From Sabellastarte sp. h YS-2021 (taxonomy: Eukaryota > Annelida > Polychaeta > Sabellida > Sabellidae), in the NCBI GenBank assembly GCA_964017235.1, contig OZ024935.1, forward strand, positions 89,991,052-90,055,051: a stretch of DNA of 64,000 nucleotides, in the 5' to 3' direction. The notes below the pieces were generated by a model that had not been told where the DNA came from, did not search any database, and saw only the letters and a list, made by a program, of their open reading frames with translations. The translations under genes were made by a program, and so were the position numbers. This document shows positions 27,200-36,803 of this stretch, piece after piece. Position 1 is the stretch's first letter. Every line of letters starts with the position of its first letter.

Positions 27200-30100
27200 G
27201 TGTATTCATTAAGAAATACATACCAAGCTCAAAATACATGTATTGGGAGTGCATGTAGCGAGGGTACCATCAACAAGAAAATCAGCTCAAAACACCCCTT
27301 AAATGGGTTGGATCTGGTTCAGATTTTCACAGGAAACTCAGTTTCCACCATAGAATTAAATTGCATTTGTCTGACAAACTCGAGGGCCATATTTGGAATT
27401 TCAGTTTTTCGGGGTGTGGACCTGGTCTGCCCCCCCTCATGAGGGGTAATTTCAGGTATATCATATTGTGGTCAATCTGGAGCACTTATGGAATTTCAGA
27501 CATGTTTTGATCAGAAATGAGGACATTTTAGGCACATTTGGAGCAGTGACTACTGGTGTGGTATATAGGCCCCAGGAGGCCTGTAATTCGCCTTCTGGGG
27601 GGTGCCTTAAGATTTGCTCATATTTTGACCAATAAGGCAGAAGTGAGGCTGTAAACCATATTTTTTGGCGAGAGTGGGCACCACTAAAAGAGAAATAAGT
27701 AGTGTATTCATTAAGAAATACATACCAAGCTCAAAATACATGTATTGGGAGTGCATGTAGCGAGGGTACCATCAACAAGAAAATCAGCTCAAAACACCCC
27801 TTAAATGGGTTGGATCTGGTTCAGATTTTCACAGGAAACTCAGTTTCCACCATAGAATTAAATTGCATTTGTCTGACAAACTCGAGGGCCATATTTGGAA
27901 TTTCAGTTTTTCGGGGTGTGGACCTGGTCTGCCCCCCCTCATGAGGGGTAATTTCAGGTATATCATATTGTGGTCAATCTGGAGCACTTATGGAATTTCA
28001 GACATGTTTTGATCAGAAATGAGGACATTTTAGGCACATTTGGAGCAGTGACTACTGGTGTGGTATATAGGCCCCAGGAGGCCTGTAATTCGCCTTCTGG
28101 GGGGTGCCTTAAGATTTGCTCATATTTTGACCAATAAGGCAGAAATGAGGCTGTAAACCATATTTTTTGGCGAGAGTGGGCACCACTAAAAGAGAAATAA
28201 GTAGTGTATTCATTAAGAAATACATACCAAGCTCAAAATACATGTATTGGGAGTGCATGTAGCGAGGGTACCATCAACAAGAAAATCAGCTCAAAACACC
28301 CCTTAAATGGGTTGGATCTGGTTCAGATTTTCACAGGAAACTCAGTTTCCACCATAGAATTAAATTGCATTTGTCTGACAAACTCGAGGGCCATATTTGG
28401 AATTTCAGTTTTTCGGGGTGTGGACCTGGTCTGCCCCCCCTCATGAGGGGTAATTTCAGGTATATCATATTGTGGTCAATCTGGAGCACTTATGGAATTT
28501 CAGACATGTTTTGATCAGAAATGAGGACATTTTAGGCACATTTGGAGCATTACATGTCTGAACACAAATTATTTAACCCGAATATTGCTGTTAAAATGGT
28601 GTAAAATACATGTAAATCAGCCCAAATGAGTAGTAAATGTTGGTCTATAATTCTGAAATTTGGCAAGAAAATAGTCTGTAACCCACTAAATCTGACTGCA
28701 TAGGTTTTAGAATTACATCCAGTATAGCAGTGACTACTGGTGTGGTATATAGGCCCCAGGAGGCCTGTAATTCGCCTTCTGGGGGGTGCCTTAAGATTTG
28801 CTCATATTTTGACCAATAAGGCAGAAGTGAGGCTGTAAACCATATTTTTGGCGAGAGTGGGCACCACTAAAAGAGAAATAAGTAGTGTATTCATTAAGAA
28901 ATACATACCAAGCTCAAAATACATGTATTGGGAGTGCATGTAGCGAGGGTACCATCAACAAGAAAATCAGCTCAAAACACCCCTTAAATGGGTTGGATCT
29001 GGTTCAGATTTTCACAGGAAACTCAGTTTCCACCATAGAATTAAATTGCATTTGTCTGACAAACTCGAGGGCCATATTTGGAATTTCAGTTTTTCGGGGT
29101 GTGGACCTGGTCTGCCCCCCCTCATGAGGGGTAATTTCAGGTATATCATATTGTGGTCAATCTGGAGCACTTATGGAATTTCAGACATGTTTTGATCAGA
29201 AATGAGGACATTTTAGGCACATTTGGAGCAGTGACTACTGGTGTGGTATATAGGCCCCAGGAGGCCTGTAATTCGCCTTCTGGGGGGTGCCTTAAGATTT
29301 GCTCATATTTTGACCAATAAGGCAGAAGTGAGGCTGTAAACCATATTTTTTGGCGAGAGTGGGCACCACTAAAAGAGAAATAAGTAGTGTATTCATTAAG
29401 AAATACATACCAAGCTCAAAATACATGTATTGGGAGTGCATGTAGCGAGGGTACCATCAACAAGAAAATCAGCTCAAAACACCCCTTAAATGGGTTGGAT
29501 CTGGTTCAGATTTTCACAGGAAACTCAGTTTCCACCATAGAATTAAATTGCATTTGTCTGACAAACTCGAGGGCCATATTTGGAATTTCAGTTTTTCGGG
29601 GTGTGGACCTGGTCTGCCCCCCCTCATGAGGGGTAATTTCAGGTATATCATATTGTGGTCAATCTGGAGCACTTATGGAATTTCAGACATGTTTTGATCA
29701 GAAATGAGGACATTTTAGGCACATTTGGAGCAGTGACTACTGGTGTGGTATATAGGCCCCAGGAGGCCTGTAATTCGCCTTCTGGGGGGTGCCTTAAGAT
29801 TTGCTCATATTTTGACCAATAAGGCAGAAATGAGGCTGTAAACCATATTTTTTGGCGAGAGTGGGCACCACTAAAAGAGAAATAAGTAGTGTATTCATTA
29901 AGAAATACATACCAAGCTCAAAATACATGTATTGGGAGTGCATGTAGCGAGGGTACCATCAACAAGAAAATCAGCTCAAAACACCCCTTAAATGGGTTGG
30001 ATCTGGTTCAGATTTTCACAGGAAACTCAGTTTCCACCATAGAATTAAATTGCATTTGTCTGACAAACTCGAGGGCCATATTTGGAATTTCAGTTTTTCG

Positions 30101-30455
30101 GGGTGTGGACCTGGTCTGCCCCCCCTCATGAGGGGTAATTTCAGGTATATCATATTGTGGTCAATCTGGAGCACTTATGGAATTTCAGACATGTTTTGAT
30201 CAGAAATGAGGACATTTTAGGCACATTTGGAGCATTACATGTCTGAACACAAATTATTTAACCCGAATATTGCTGTTAAAATGGTGTAAAATACATGTAA
30301 ATCAGCCCAAATGAGTAGTAAATGTTGGTCTATAATTCTGAAATTTGGCAAGAAAATAGTCTGTAACCCACTAAATCTGACTGCATAGGTTTTAGAATTA
30401 CATCCAGTATAGCAGTGACTACTGGTGTGGTATATAGGCCCCAGGAGGCCTGTAA
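27200..30455. repeat. Tandem 1685-bp SSL block copied with a private marker
   Basis: Two consecutive SSL blocks start at 27200 and 28885. Both carry an AGAAATGAGG variant (G to A at 28145 and 29830, exactly 1685 bp apart) that I see nowhere else. This identifies them as a recent tandem copy of a three-unit block. The second block runs into the N gap. Confidence 0.85.
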
Positions 30456-30655
30456 NNNNNNNNNNNNNNNNNNNNNNNNNNNNNNNNNNNNNNNNNNNNN
30501 NNNNNNNNNNNNNNNNNNNNNNNNNNNNNNNNNNNNNNNNNNNNNNNNNNNNNNNNNNNNNNNNNNNNNNNNNNNNNNNNNNNNNNNNNNNNNNNNNNNN
30601 NNNNNNNNNNNNNNNNNNNNNNNNNNNNNNNNNNNNNNNNNNNNNNNNNNNNNNN
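30456..30655. other. Assembly gap, 200 N
   Basis: Exactly 200 N, a conventional placeholder length, separate GTAA from TGCCTTA. In an intact unit these are 16 bases apart, so the true gap could be tiny or could hide whole units. It falls in the GC hairpin of the unit. The copy to its left is an L unit, and the copy after it has the six-T tract that normally does not follow an L unit, giving 682 bp if only 16 bases are missing. Confidence 0.97.
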
Positions 30656-32248
30656 TGCCTTAAGATTTGCTCATATTTTGACCAATAAGGCAGAAGTGAG
30701 GCTGTAAACCATATTTTTTGGCGAGAGTGGGCACCACTAAAAGAGAAATAAGTAGTGTATTCATTAAGAAATACATACCAAGCTCAAAATACATGTATTG
30801 GGAGTGCATGTAGCGAGGGTACCATCAACAAGAAAATCAGCTCAAAACACCCCTTAAATGGGTTGGATCTGGTTCAGATTTTCACAGGAAAATCAGTTTC
30901 CACCATAGAATTAAATTGCATTTGTCTGACAAACTCGAGGGCCATATTTGGAATTTCAGTTTTTCGGGGTGTGGACCTGGTCTGCCCCCCCTCATGAGGG
31001 GTAATTTCAGGTATATCATATTGTGGTCAATCTGGAGCACTTATGGAATTTCAGACATGTTTTGATCAGAAATGAGGACATTTTAGGCACATTTGGAGCA
31101 TTACATGTCTGAACACAAATTATTTAACCCGAATATTGCTGTTAAAATGGTGTAAAATACATGTAAATCAGCCCAAATGAGTAGTAAATGTTGGTCTATA
31201 ATTCTGAAATTTGGCAAGAAAATAGTCTGTAACCCACTAAATCTGACTGCATAGGTTTTAGAATTACATCCAGTATAGCAGTGACTACTGGTGTGGTATA
31301 TAGGCCCCAGGAGGCCTGTAATTCGCCTTCTGGGGGGTGCCTTAAGATTTGCTCATATTTTGACCAATAAGGCAGAAGTGAGGCTGTAAACCATATTTTT
31401 GGCGAGAGTGGGCACCACTAAAAGAGAAATAAGTAGTGTATTCATTAAGAAATACATACCAAGCTCAAAATACATGTATTGGGAGTGCATGTAGCGAGGG
31501 TACCATCAACAAGAAAATCAGCTCAAAACACCCCTTAAATGGGTTGGATCTGGTTCAGATTTTCACAGGAAACTCAGTTTCCACCATAGAATTAAATTGC
31601 ATTTGTCTGACAAACTCGAGGGCCATATTTGGAATTTCAGTTTTTCGGGGTGTGGACCTGGTCTGCCCCCCCTCATGAGGGGTAATTTCAGGTATATCAT
31701 ATTGTGGTCAATCTGGAGCACTTATGGAATTTCAGACATGTTTTGATCAGAAATGAGGACATTTTAGGCACATTTGGAGCAGTGACTACTGGTGTGGTAT
31801 ATAGGCCCCAGGAGGCCTGTAATTCGCCTTCTGGGGGGTGCCTTAAGATTTGCTCATATTTTGACCAATAAGGCAGAAGTGAGGCTGTAAACCATATTTT
31901 TGGCGAGAGTGGGCACCACTAAAAGAGAAATAAGTAGTGTATTCATTAAGAAATACATACCAAGCTCAAAATACATGTATTGGGAGTGCATGTAGCGAGG
32001 GTACCATCAACAAGAAAATCAGCTCAAAACACCCCTTAAATGGGTTGGATCTGGTTCAGATTTTCACAGGAAACTCAGTTTCCACCATAGAATTAAATTG
32101 CATTTGTCTGACAAACTCGAGGGCCATATTTGGAATTTCAGTTTTTCGGGGTGTGGACCTGGTCTGCCCCCCCTCATGAGGGGTAATTTCAGGTATATCA
32201 TATTGTGGTCAATCTGGAGCACTTATGGAATTTCAGACATGTTTTCGG

Positions 32249-32270
32249 CCTTGGTGTCTAGGCACTAAGG
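32249..32270. other. Hairpin at left terminus, possible recombinase site
   Basis: CCTTGGTG (32249-32256), spacer TCTAGG, then CACTAAGG (32263-32270): two 8-bp inverted arms with one mismatch (G-T) around a 6-bp spacer, starting three bases from the element end. Tyrosine recombinases commonly bind inverted arms around a 6-8 bp core, so this could be a recombinase binding site. I found no second copy at the right end. Confidence 0.4.
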
Positions 32271-32746
32271 GGGTCAGTCCCTCGATTCCCTGAAATTGGG
32301 GGTACCAGTCTATATGTTTATATTTAATGGGTATTCCCTGGTCATGGTAACCAGGTGTTTTGCTTTAAAGTAATTGGTGGTATCTGGTCAGTTGAGTAAA
32401 TGTGGGGATATCCCAGGTAAAGGTCAGGTGTGTCCTTGTAGTTACCAAAACACTTTTTGTAACAAAGCCTGCCATTGGCTCGTGTGTGGGGGCCTCATAG
32501 GCCATGTGGAATTTAGTCATCAGTCCTTCTTGGATTGCCAACCCAGCAGGAGCCAAAAGTATTCTTTTTAAAAAGATTGGATTGGAAACCTTTGAACTGC
32601 AAATTATTTTAAATGGACTCAGTTTTGCTAGTGGTTGGCAATTCGGGCGGTAACATGGACTAAAGTTCAACATTTTCATGCATTCTTTTGTGACTTTTAA
32701 AGGATTTTATCAACACTATTTTACTGACAGTTTTAATGATTTGATT

Positions 32747-32940
32747 CAAGGACAACCTAATGAATTTTGTAAAGAGCTCAGCACGTGGAGTTGGGACCAG
32801 TGTTAATATATGGAACTCTTTGCATATGTATTGATATCAGACATCAAGGACAACCTAGTGAACTTGTGAAAAGCTCAGCAAGTGGAGTTTGTGAACAGTG
32901 TTAATATATGGGACTCTGTGATTCGTATTGATGTCAACAG
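32747..32940. repeat. Imperfect 98-bp tandem duplication in the leader
   Basis: Two copies begin with CAAGGACAACCT at 32747 and 32845. They share blocks such as AGCTCAGCA, GTGGAGTT, CAGTGTTAATATATGG and ACTCT in the same order. The copies have diverged by substitutions and small indels, so the duplication is older than this insertion. Repeated leader segments are often promoter or enhancer modules in retroelements, though nothing here proves that. Confidence 0.8.
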
Positions 32941-33084
32941 ATTGAACTTATGTACTTAGTACTGCTTGTGGAGTACTTTTGTGACGACTGAATGTGCTTT
33001 GACAACTTAGTTCTTGCTGTGTACCCATTGGGGCTGTAAAGTACATATCAGTGGTCATTGAATCTATGCTGGTCAAGTGTCATC

Positions 33085-34155
33085 ATGCCGAACAAGAAGT
33101 TCTGTAAGAAATGTGGAGACAAGCATCTACCCCCCACTGGAAGGAACTGTGTTCAAGCCTTTTCACCAGAGCGTCAGTCATCAAGTTCACCTGGTAGTAT
33201 GTCTTCTGAAGGGGCGTCACATCTTAGTGGTGGTAGTGGTGTGGAAGCGTCAGCTACAGATCAGACTACACTTCTACAGCAGGAGATCCTGAAGCAGATT
33301 CAACGCGTCAACTACAGGCTCGACTCAGTGGAACAGGACCTAGTTACAGTGAAAGGAGCAGCTCATAAACAGACTTATAAGATAAGTAAATCTGATAAAT
33401 CTGTTAAATCAAAAGTGTCAGTGAGTGATGTGTCAATGTCTGAATCAGAGTCGTCTTCTGACGAATCTTTAGTCCCAAATCTAAATGTTCTAAAGTCCAA
33501 AAAGTCTGTACAAGTCAAAGTTGATGAAAGATTGAAACAGCTGCAAGATGACAGTGCTGTTAAATCAGGTAGTAAAGATAAATTTAAATCTAAAAGAGGT
33601 GGCAATGTAGATTGTATGGTAAAAAACAAAATTGCTTGGCCACAAGATACAGTATTAGGAGGTCAGAGTCGTCAGAGGGTCACATATGACCAGCTTAGTT
33701 TGACCCAGTGGGTTCAAGGTTTTGCTAGAAATATGATTGAGGAAAATTGTCAGGAAACCAGGGAACAGATGCTTTTGTATTTGGCAGATATTATGAGTGA
33801 TGCCACAGATTTCAGTTGGCAGAATGCTAAAGCTGCTCATGCAGTATTGCTTTGTGACATGGAAAGGGGGGCTGTAACTTGGAAAGATACTTCCAAAATC
33901 GATAGAATTAGGAGAGCTCATGCTCAAAAACATAGTCAAAATTCAAAATCCTGGGTCAAAAACTCTGACGTCATGACAGGTAAAAAACCATGGTTTTGTA
34001 AACCATTTCAAACTGGTACATGCACCTTCAGTAGGGATCATGAGAGTAATGGCAAATGGCAAAAACACATATGTGCAACTTGTTTGGAAAAAGGTAAGAC
34101 CTTGCCACATGCTGAAAAGGACTGTAATTGGGTAAAGAAATCAAAAAACGAGTAA
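33085..34155 (+). CDS. gag: Gag-like protein of the YR retrotransposon
   Basis: 356 residues from the ATG at 33085, which has A at -3. The frame is open a little further upstream but without another ATG. Residues 7-22 form a small zinc-knuckle-like motif (C7, C10, H14, C22). A Ser/Gly-rich linker follows, then a predicted coiled coil (about 61-95), a Lys/Ser/Asp-rich charged region (about 96-185), and a domain at about 199-283 with QWVQGF, DFSW, AKAAHAVLL and IDRIRRAHAQ. That last pattern is familiar from Gag-like ORF1 proteins of DIRS/Ngaro elements in aquatic invertebrates. The C-terminus has a second Cys/His cluster (C305, C313, H319, H328, C330, C333, H342, C347). It presumably forms the RNA-binding particle in which reverse transcription occurs. 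Its last codons carry a -1 slippery site, and a splice-donor consensus lies at 34093|34094. The family call comes from memory of the pattern, not from a search. Confidence 0.86.
   Translation: MPNKKFCKKCGDKHLPPTGRNCVQAFSPERQSSSSPGSMSSEGASHLSGGSGVEASATDQTTLLQQEILKQIQRVNYRLDSVEQDLVTVKGAAHKQTYKISKSDKSVKSKVSVSDVSMSESESSSDESLVPNLNVLKSKKSVQVKVDERLKQLQDDSAVKSGSKDKFKSKRGGNVDCMVKNKIAWPQDTVLGGQSRQRVTYDQLSLTQWVQGFARNMIEENCQETREQMLLYLADIMSDATDFSWQNAKAAHAVLLCDMERGAVTWKDTSKIDRIRRAHAQKHSQNSKSWVKNSDVMTGKKPWFCKPFQTGTCTFSRDHESNGKWQKHICATCLEKGKTLPHAEKDCNWVKKSKNE
34091..34099 (+). promoter_or_regulatory. Candidate 5' splice site in Gag
   Basis: AAG|GTAAGA matches the metazoan donor consensus closely, cutting after 34093, the first base of a Gag glycine codon (phase 1). 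Other good donors are CAG|GTAAAA at 33979|33980 and TCG|GTAAGT at 34902|34903. These also lie inside glycine codons in phase 1 of their frames. Confidence 0.5.
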
Positions 34156-36803
34156 AGGGCTGTCCTGAGGTAAAAATCTGTCAGGGCAGCAATGGCCCCT
34201 CTCATGGCCCCTCTTGTAGGGCTAACAGTGGTAACCTCGATCCAGTAATGTCTGTTGACTTATTGAAGAAATACTCAACAAGATATGTGTATGCAAAAAA
34301 GTGTAATCCCAGTGTAGTTGAGTGGTTGTTAAATAGTGGTAAAACCAAAGCTATAACAATGTCTACAAACAGGACACACACAGTCCCGGTCAAGAAGTAT
34401 CAGTGTACAGGGTCAACAGCTAAGGGGGGCGTCAGTACAGGCGTCGACCACACGTCATATGCACAGGTAGTTGCTGAAGAGGCGGTACGTCCAGCTGAGC
34501 TGGGAAGTAGCAATGGCATGGATCATGTTAAAGGGATTGGTCAGAAACAATGGGGTACATATGGCATGGCAAGGGGGCGTCATAAAGGCGTCAGGTACTT
34601 CAGTTCCAACGCCATCCAGGGTGGTCAATGTCCTTCAAGAGCTACAACCAACTCTACTGCTTGTGTAAGCACTGCCGAGGATAGGGGTATTGTTGTCACC
34701 TGTGATACAGCGTCACATTCTGACCCCTGTGCTACTAGTAAGGAAACTCATGCTGAGTCTCTCAAAGGTCACAATAATTCAAGGTCATTTATCATGTCGG
34801 TGGACAGCTTAGGTCAAACTGCAACAACTACCAATACAGCTGACTTGTCGTGTCCTGTGGGCAAAGGTCACGAGGTACATCCTATAAAACTTAATCAAGT
34901 CGGTAAGTTAAAACAGTGTGATCATGTGGTTAGTGAGGTTGCTCACCCAGGTGTATCTGACGGTTGTAAGATCTATGATATAAATGGTTTGGATGAAAAG
35001 TACATGGCTTCCATTCTGATTAAAACACCAAAGAAAAATCAATGGAAAAATTCAGATAATGAGTTGGTCAAAGCTTGGAAGCGTCAAACTGACTTCCAAT
35101 TTGGTTTCATTCCCTTGTCTGATGTTCAACACCCAGAATCAAAAGAGATCAATTACTTGCAGGATTATTGTCCCATAAGAGCTCATAAAATGGTAGCAAA
35201 GCATAAAAAACCCAATTATTTAGGGGCAAGAATCAAGGTGGATTCCCAGCTTAACTTACAGGAATGGTATGATCAGCTCCAGGATTATTGGGATCAACAG
35301 TTACTGGAGTTTCTTACCTTTGGTTTTCCCCTTGACTTTAACAGGAATTCCCCTCTATATTGGGAAGGTGAGAATCATAAATCTGCCCTTGAATATCCTC
35401 AGGACATTGAAGCCTATTTAAAGGAGGAAATGCAGTTCAAAGCTATTGTAGGTCCCTTTGACCAGCATCCATGTGATAATGGACATATCTCTCCTTTTAT
35501 GACAAGAGATAAGCCTGGATCTGACAATAGGCGAGTTATTATAGATCTCAGCTGGCCATTAGGTGGCTCAGTTAACTCTGGCATAGATAAGGAATCTTAT
35601 ATGGGAACTGAATTTGCCCTTGTATTGCCCACCGTTGATCATATCACTGACCAGTTGAAAGTGTTAGGTAGAGGGGCTCACCTTTACAAAATAGATATCA
35701 GCAGGGCGTTCAGGCATATCAAGGTGGATCCATTGGATTATGACCTCTTAGGTTTACACTGGCGTCACGTCTACGTCGACACCTGCGTTCCGTTCGGAAG
35801 TCGCCATGGTTCCCAGATTTTTCAACGCGTCAGCGACGCTGTGCGTCATATCATGCGTCGTCATGGCCATAAAGTTATAAATTATGTGGATGATTACGTC
35901 GGATTCGGCGTTCCGTCCGACGCAAGGGCGTCATATGACCTTTTATATGACCTTTTGCACAAGCTGGGTCTGACCGTTAGTCAGAAGAAGTTGGTTCCAC
36001 CGGCTACCCTAGCTACCTGCCTTGGGGTCGAGATAAACACAATTACAGGTACAATTGCTATACCTGCTGAAAAATTGCGTCAAATTTGTGACACCGTCAA
36101 ACAGTGGAAACACAGAAAAAGATGCTCCAGGCGTCAGTTGCAATCTTTATTAGGTCATTTGTTATATATACACAAATGTGTGAAGCCAGCTCGATACTTT
36201 TTAAATAGGATGTTGAACACTCTAAGAACTGGTCATGGTCAGGCCACTATCACCTTAGATCCGGAATTTCATAGGGACCTTAGATGGTTTGAAAGATTTC
36301 TTCCCCTGTATAATGGGGTTTCCCTATATGATCACAAGAAATGTGATCATCAAATTCATTTGGACGCATGTCTCCAGGGTCTAGGTGGAGTTTGGCAAAA
36401 TTTTGTCTATCATCTCCAAATTCCTTATGGTTATAAAGGTTTGAATATCGCACACTTGGAGATGGTAAACATCTTGGTAGCTCTCAAGGTTTTCTCTCAC
36501 CAATGGGCTGGAAAACGTGTCTTGGTTCATTGTGATAACCAAGCTGTGGTTTGTGTACTTCAGTCTGGCAAGGCAAGAGACCCCTTTTTGGGTGCCTGTG
36601 CCCGTAATGTGTGGCTGTGGGCAGCCACATTTGACATTGAAGTCACCTATGTGCATGTAATGGGCAAATTTAACAGGGCAGCTGACTTGTTGTCCAGGTG
36701 GTCTAACAGTATTAGTGACAATAATGAATTGCAAAGTTTAACTCCTGGTGCTGCTTGGGTTGAAGTAACTTTGGAAGCAGCTGATATTGATGCTGAAATA
36801 TAA
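34128..36803 (+). CDS. pol: Reverse transcriptase / RNase H polyprotein
   Basis: The frame opens right after a stop at 34125-34127 and overlaps the end of Gag by 28 nt in the -1 frame. Its first ATG is only at 34248, so translation most likely enters by frameshifting at 34149. Counted from that ATG (851 residues), about 1-350 is a Ser/Thr-rich, poorly conserved linker. The RT domain covers about 398-615: motif A KIDISRAFRH (D483), motif B PFGSRHGSQIFQR, and motif C YVDD (catalytic D548, D549; nt 35883-35894). RNase H follows at about 700-817 with the D-E-D-D set D706 (HLDA), E738 (HLEM), D763 (HCDN) and D813 (AADLLSRW). It copies element RNA into DNA and degrades the RNA strand. No protease signature (DSG/DTG with flap) and no methyltransferase domain are visible. 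The 3' end overlaps the recombinase ATG by 14 nt. Confidence 0.95.
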   Translation: MGKEIKKRVKGCPEVKICQGSNGPSHGPSCRANSGNLDPVMSVDLLKKYSTRYVYAKKCNPSVVEWLLNSGKTKAITMSTNRTHTVPVKKYQCTGSTAKGGVSTGVDHTSYAQVVAEEAVRPAELGSSNGMDHVKGIGQKQWGTYGMARGRHKGVRYFSSNAIQGGQCPSRATTNSTACVSTAEDRGIVVTCDTASHSDPCATSKETHAESLKGHNNSRSFIMSVDSLGQTATTTNTADLSCPVGKGHEVHPIKLNQVGKLKQCDHVVSEVAHPGVSDGCKIYDINGLDEKYMASILIKTPKKNQWKNSDNELVKAWKRQTDFQFGFIPLSDVQHPESKEINYLQDYCPIRAHKMVAKHKKPNYLGARIKVDSQLNLQEWYDQLQDYWDQQLLEFLTFGFPLDFNRNSPLYWEGENHKSALEYPQDIEAYLKEEMQFKAIVGPFDQHPCDNGHISPFMTRDKPGSDNRRVIIDLSWPLGGSVNSGIDKESYMGTEFALVLPTVDHITDQLKVLGRGAHLYKIDISRAFRHIKVDPLDYDLLGLHWRHVYVDTCVPFGSRHGSQIFQRVSDAVRHIMRRHGHKVINYVDDYVGFGVPSDARASYDLLYDLLHKLGLTVSQKKLVPPATLATCLGVEINTITGTIAIPAEKLRQICDTVKQWKHRKRCSRRQLQSLLGHLLYIHKCVKPARYFLNRMLNTLRTGHGQATITLDPEFHRDLRWFERFLPLYNGVSLYDHKKCDHQIHLDACLQGLGGVWQNFVYHLQIPYGYKGLNIAHLEMVNILVALKVFSHQWAGKRVLVHCDNQAVVCVLQSGKARDPFLGACARNVWLWAATFDIEVTYVHVMGKFNRAADLLSRWSNSISDNNELQSLTPGAAWVEVTLEAADIDAEI
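34143..34190 (+). promoter_or_regulatory. -1 programmed ribosomal frameshift signal
   Basis: The Gag reading frame ends TCA AAA AAC GAG TAA. This contains the canonical slippery heptamer A AAA AAC at 34143-34149, in the correct phase and one sense codon before the stop. After a 9-nt spacer comes a stem: GCTGTCCTGA (34159-34168) pairs with TCAGGGCAGC (34181-34190), ten continuous pairs with one G-U, around a 12-nt loop. A -1 slip enters the RT/RNase H frame at 34149. The heptamer-spacer-stem layout matches retroviral and LTR-element frameshift sites. I saw no convincing pseudoknot. Function is inferred. Confidence 0.82.

Larger units (their letters stand above)
1..32245. repeat. Satellite array, left part (57 units, S/L mosaic)
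   Basis: Head-to-tail copies of one 502-bp unit run without a break from the window edge to the retrotransposon, apart from an N gap near 30.5 kb. The array continues beyond the window. Unit spacing is 502 bp (S) or 681 bp (L). An L unit has a 180-bp module inserted after the trinucleotide GCA, and the unit that follows it usually has five rather than six T in its CATATTTTTTGG tract. Going left to right the order is SSL, SSSSL, then four SSSL blocks, then increasingly SSL, SL and LL. Copies differ by scattered single bases such as GATGTGG at ~275 and ~3465, and CTCAAGAG at ~12740, ~15608 and ~18476. No host gene is visible in the array. The near identity points to continuing homogenisation by unequal exchange or amplification. 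Confidence 0.98.
32246..33084 (+). other. 5' leader of the retrotransposon
   Basis: These 839 bp between the left end and the Gag ATG have no convincing coding frame. They contain a terminal hairpin (32249-32270), an AT-rich TATATGTTTATATTTAA stretch at 32311-32327 that could serve as a core promoter, a good 5' splice-site match CAG|GTAAAG at 32416|32417, and a 98-bp tandem duplication (32747-32940). It probably holds the promoter and the left recombination and replication signals. The roles are inferred from position only. Confidence 0.7.

Noticed and set aside
32365-32679. 104-codon minus-strand frame in the transposon leader
   Set aside because: No recognisable domain, opposite to all element genes, and overlapped by a plus-strand frame of similar weakness. 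Most likely chance.
33375-33939. Minus-strand frames inside Gag, and another at 36381-36734 inside RNase H
   Set aside because: They are antisense shadows of conserved coding sequence and have no features of their own.
34248-35430. Aspartic protease in the N-terminal part of the RT frame
   Set aside because: There is a DTAS near residue 153 from the ATG, but no DSG/DTG with hydrophobic flanks and flap. I do not call a protease.
36660-36803. DAM-type methyltransferase domain as in classical DIRS1
   Set aside because: Only about 34 residues follow the RNase H signature before the stop, too few for that domain.
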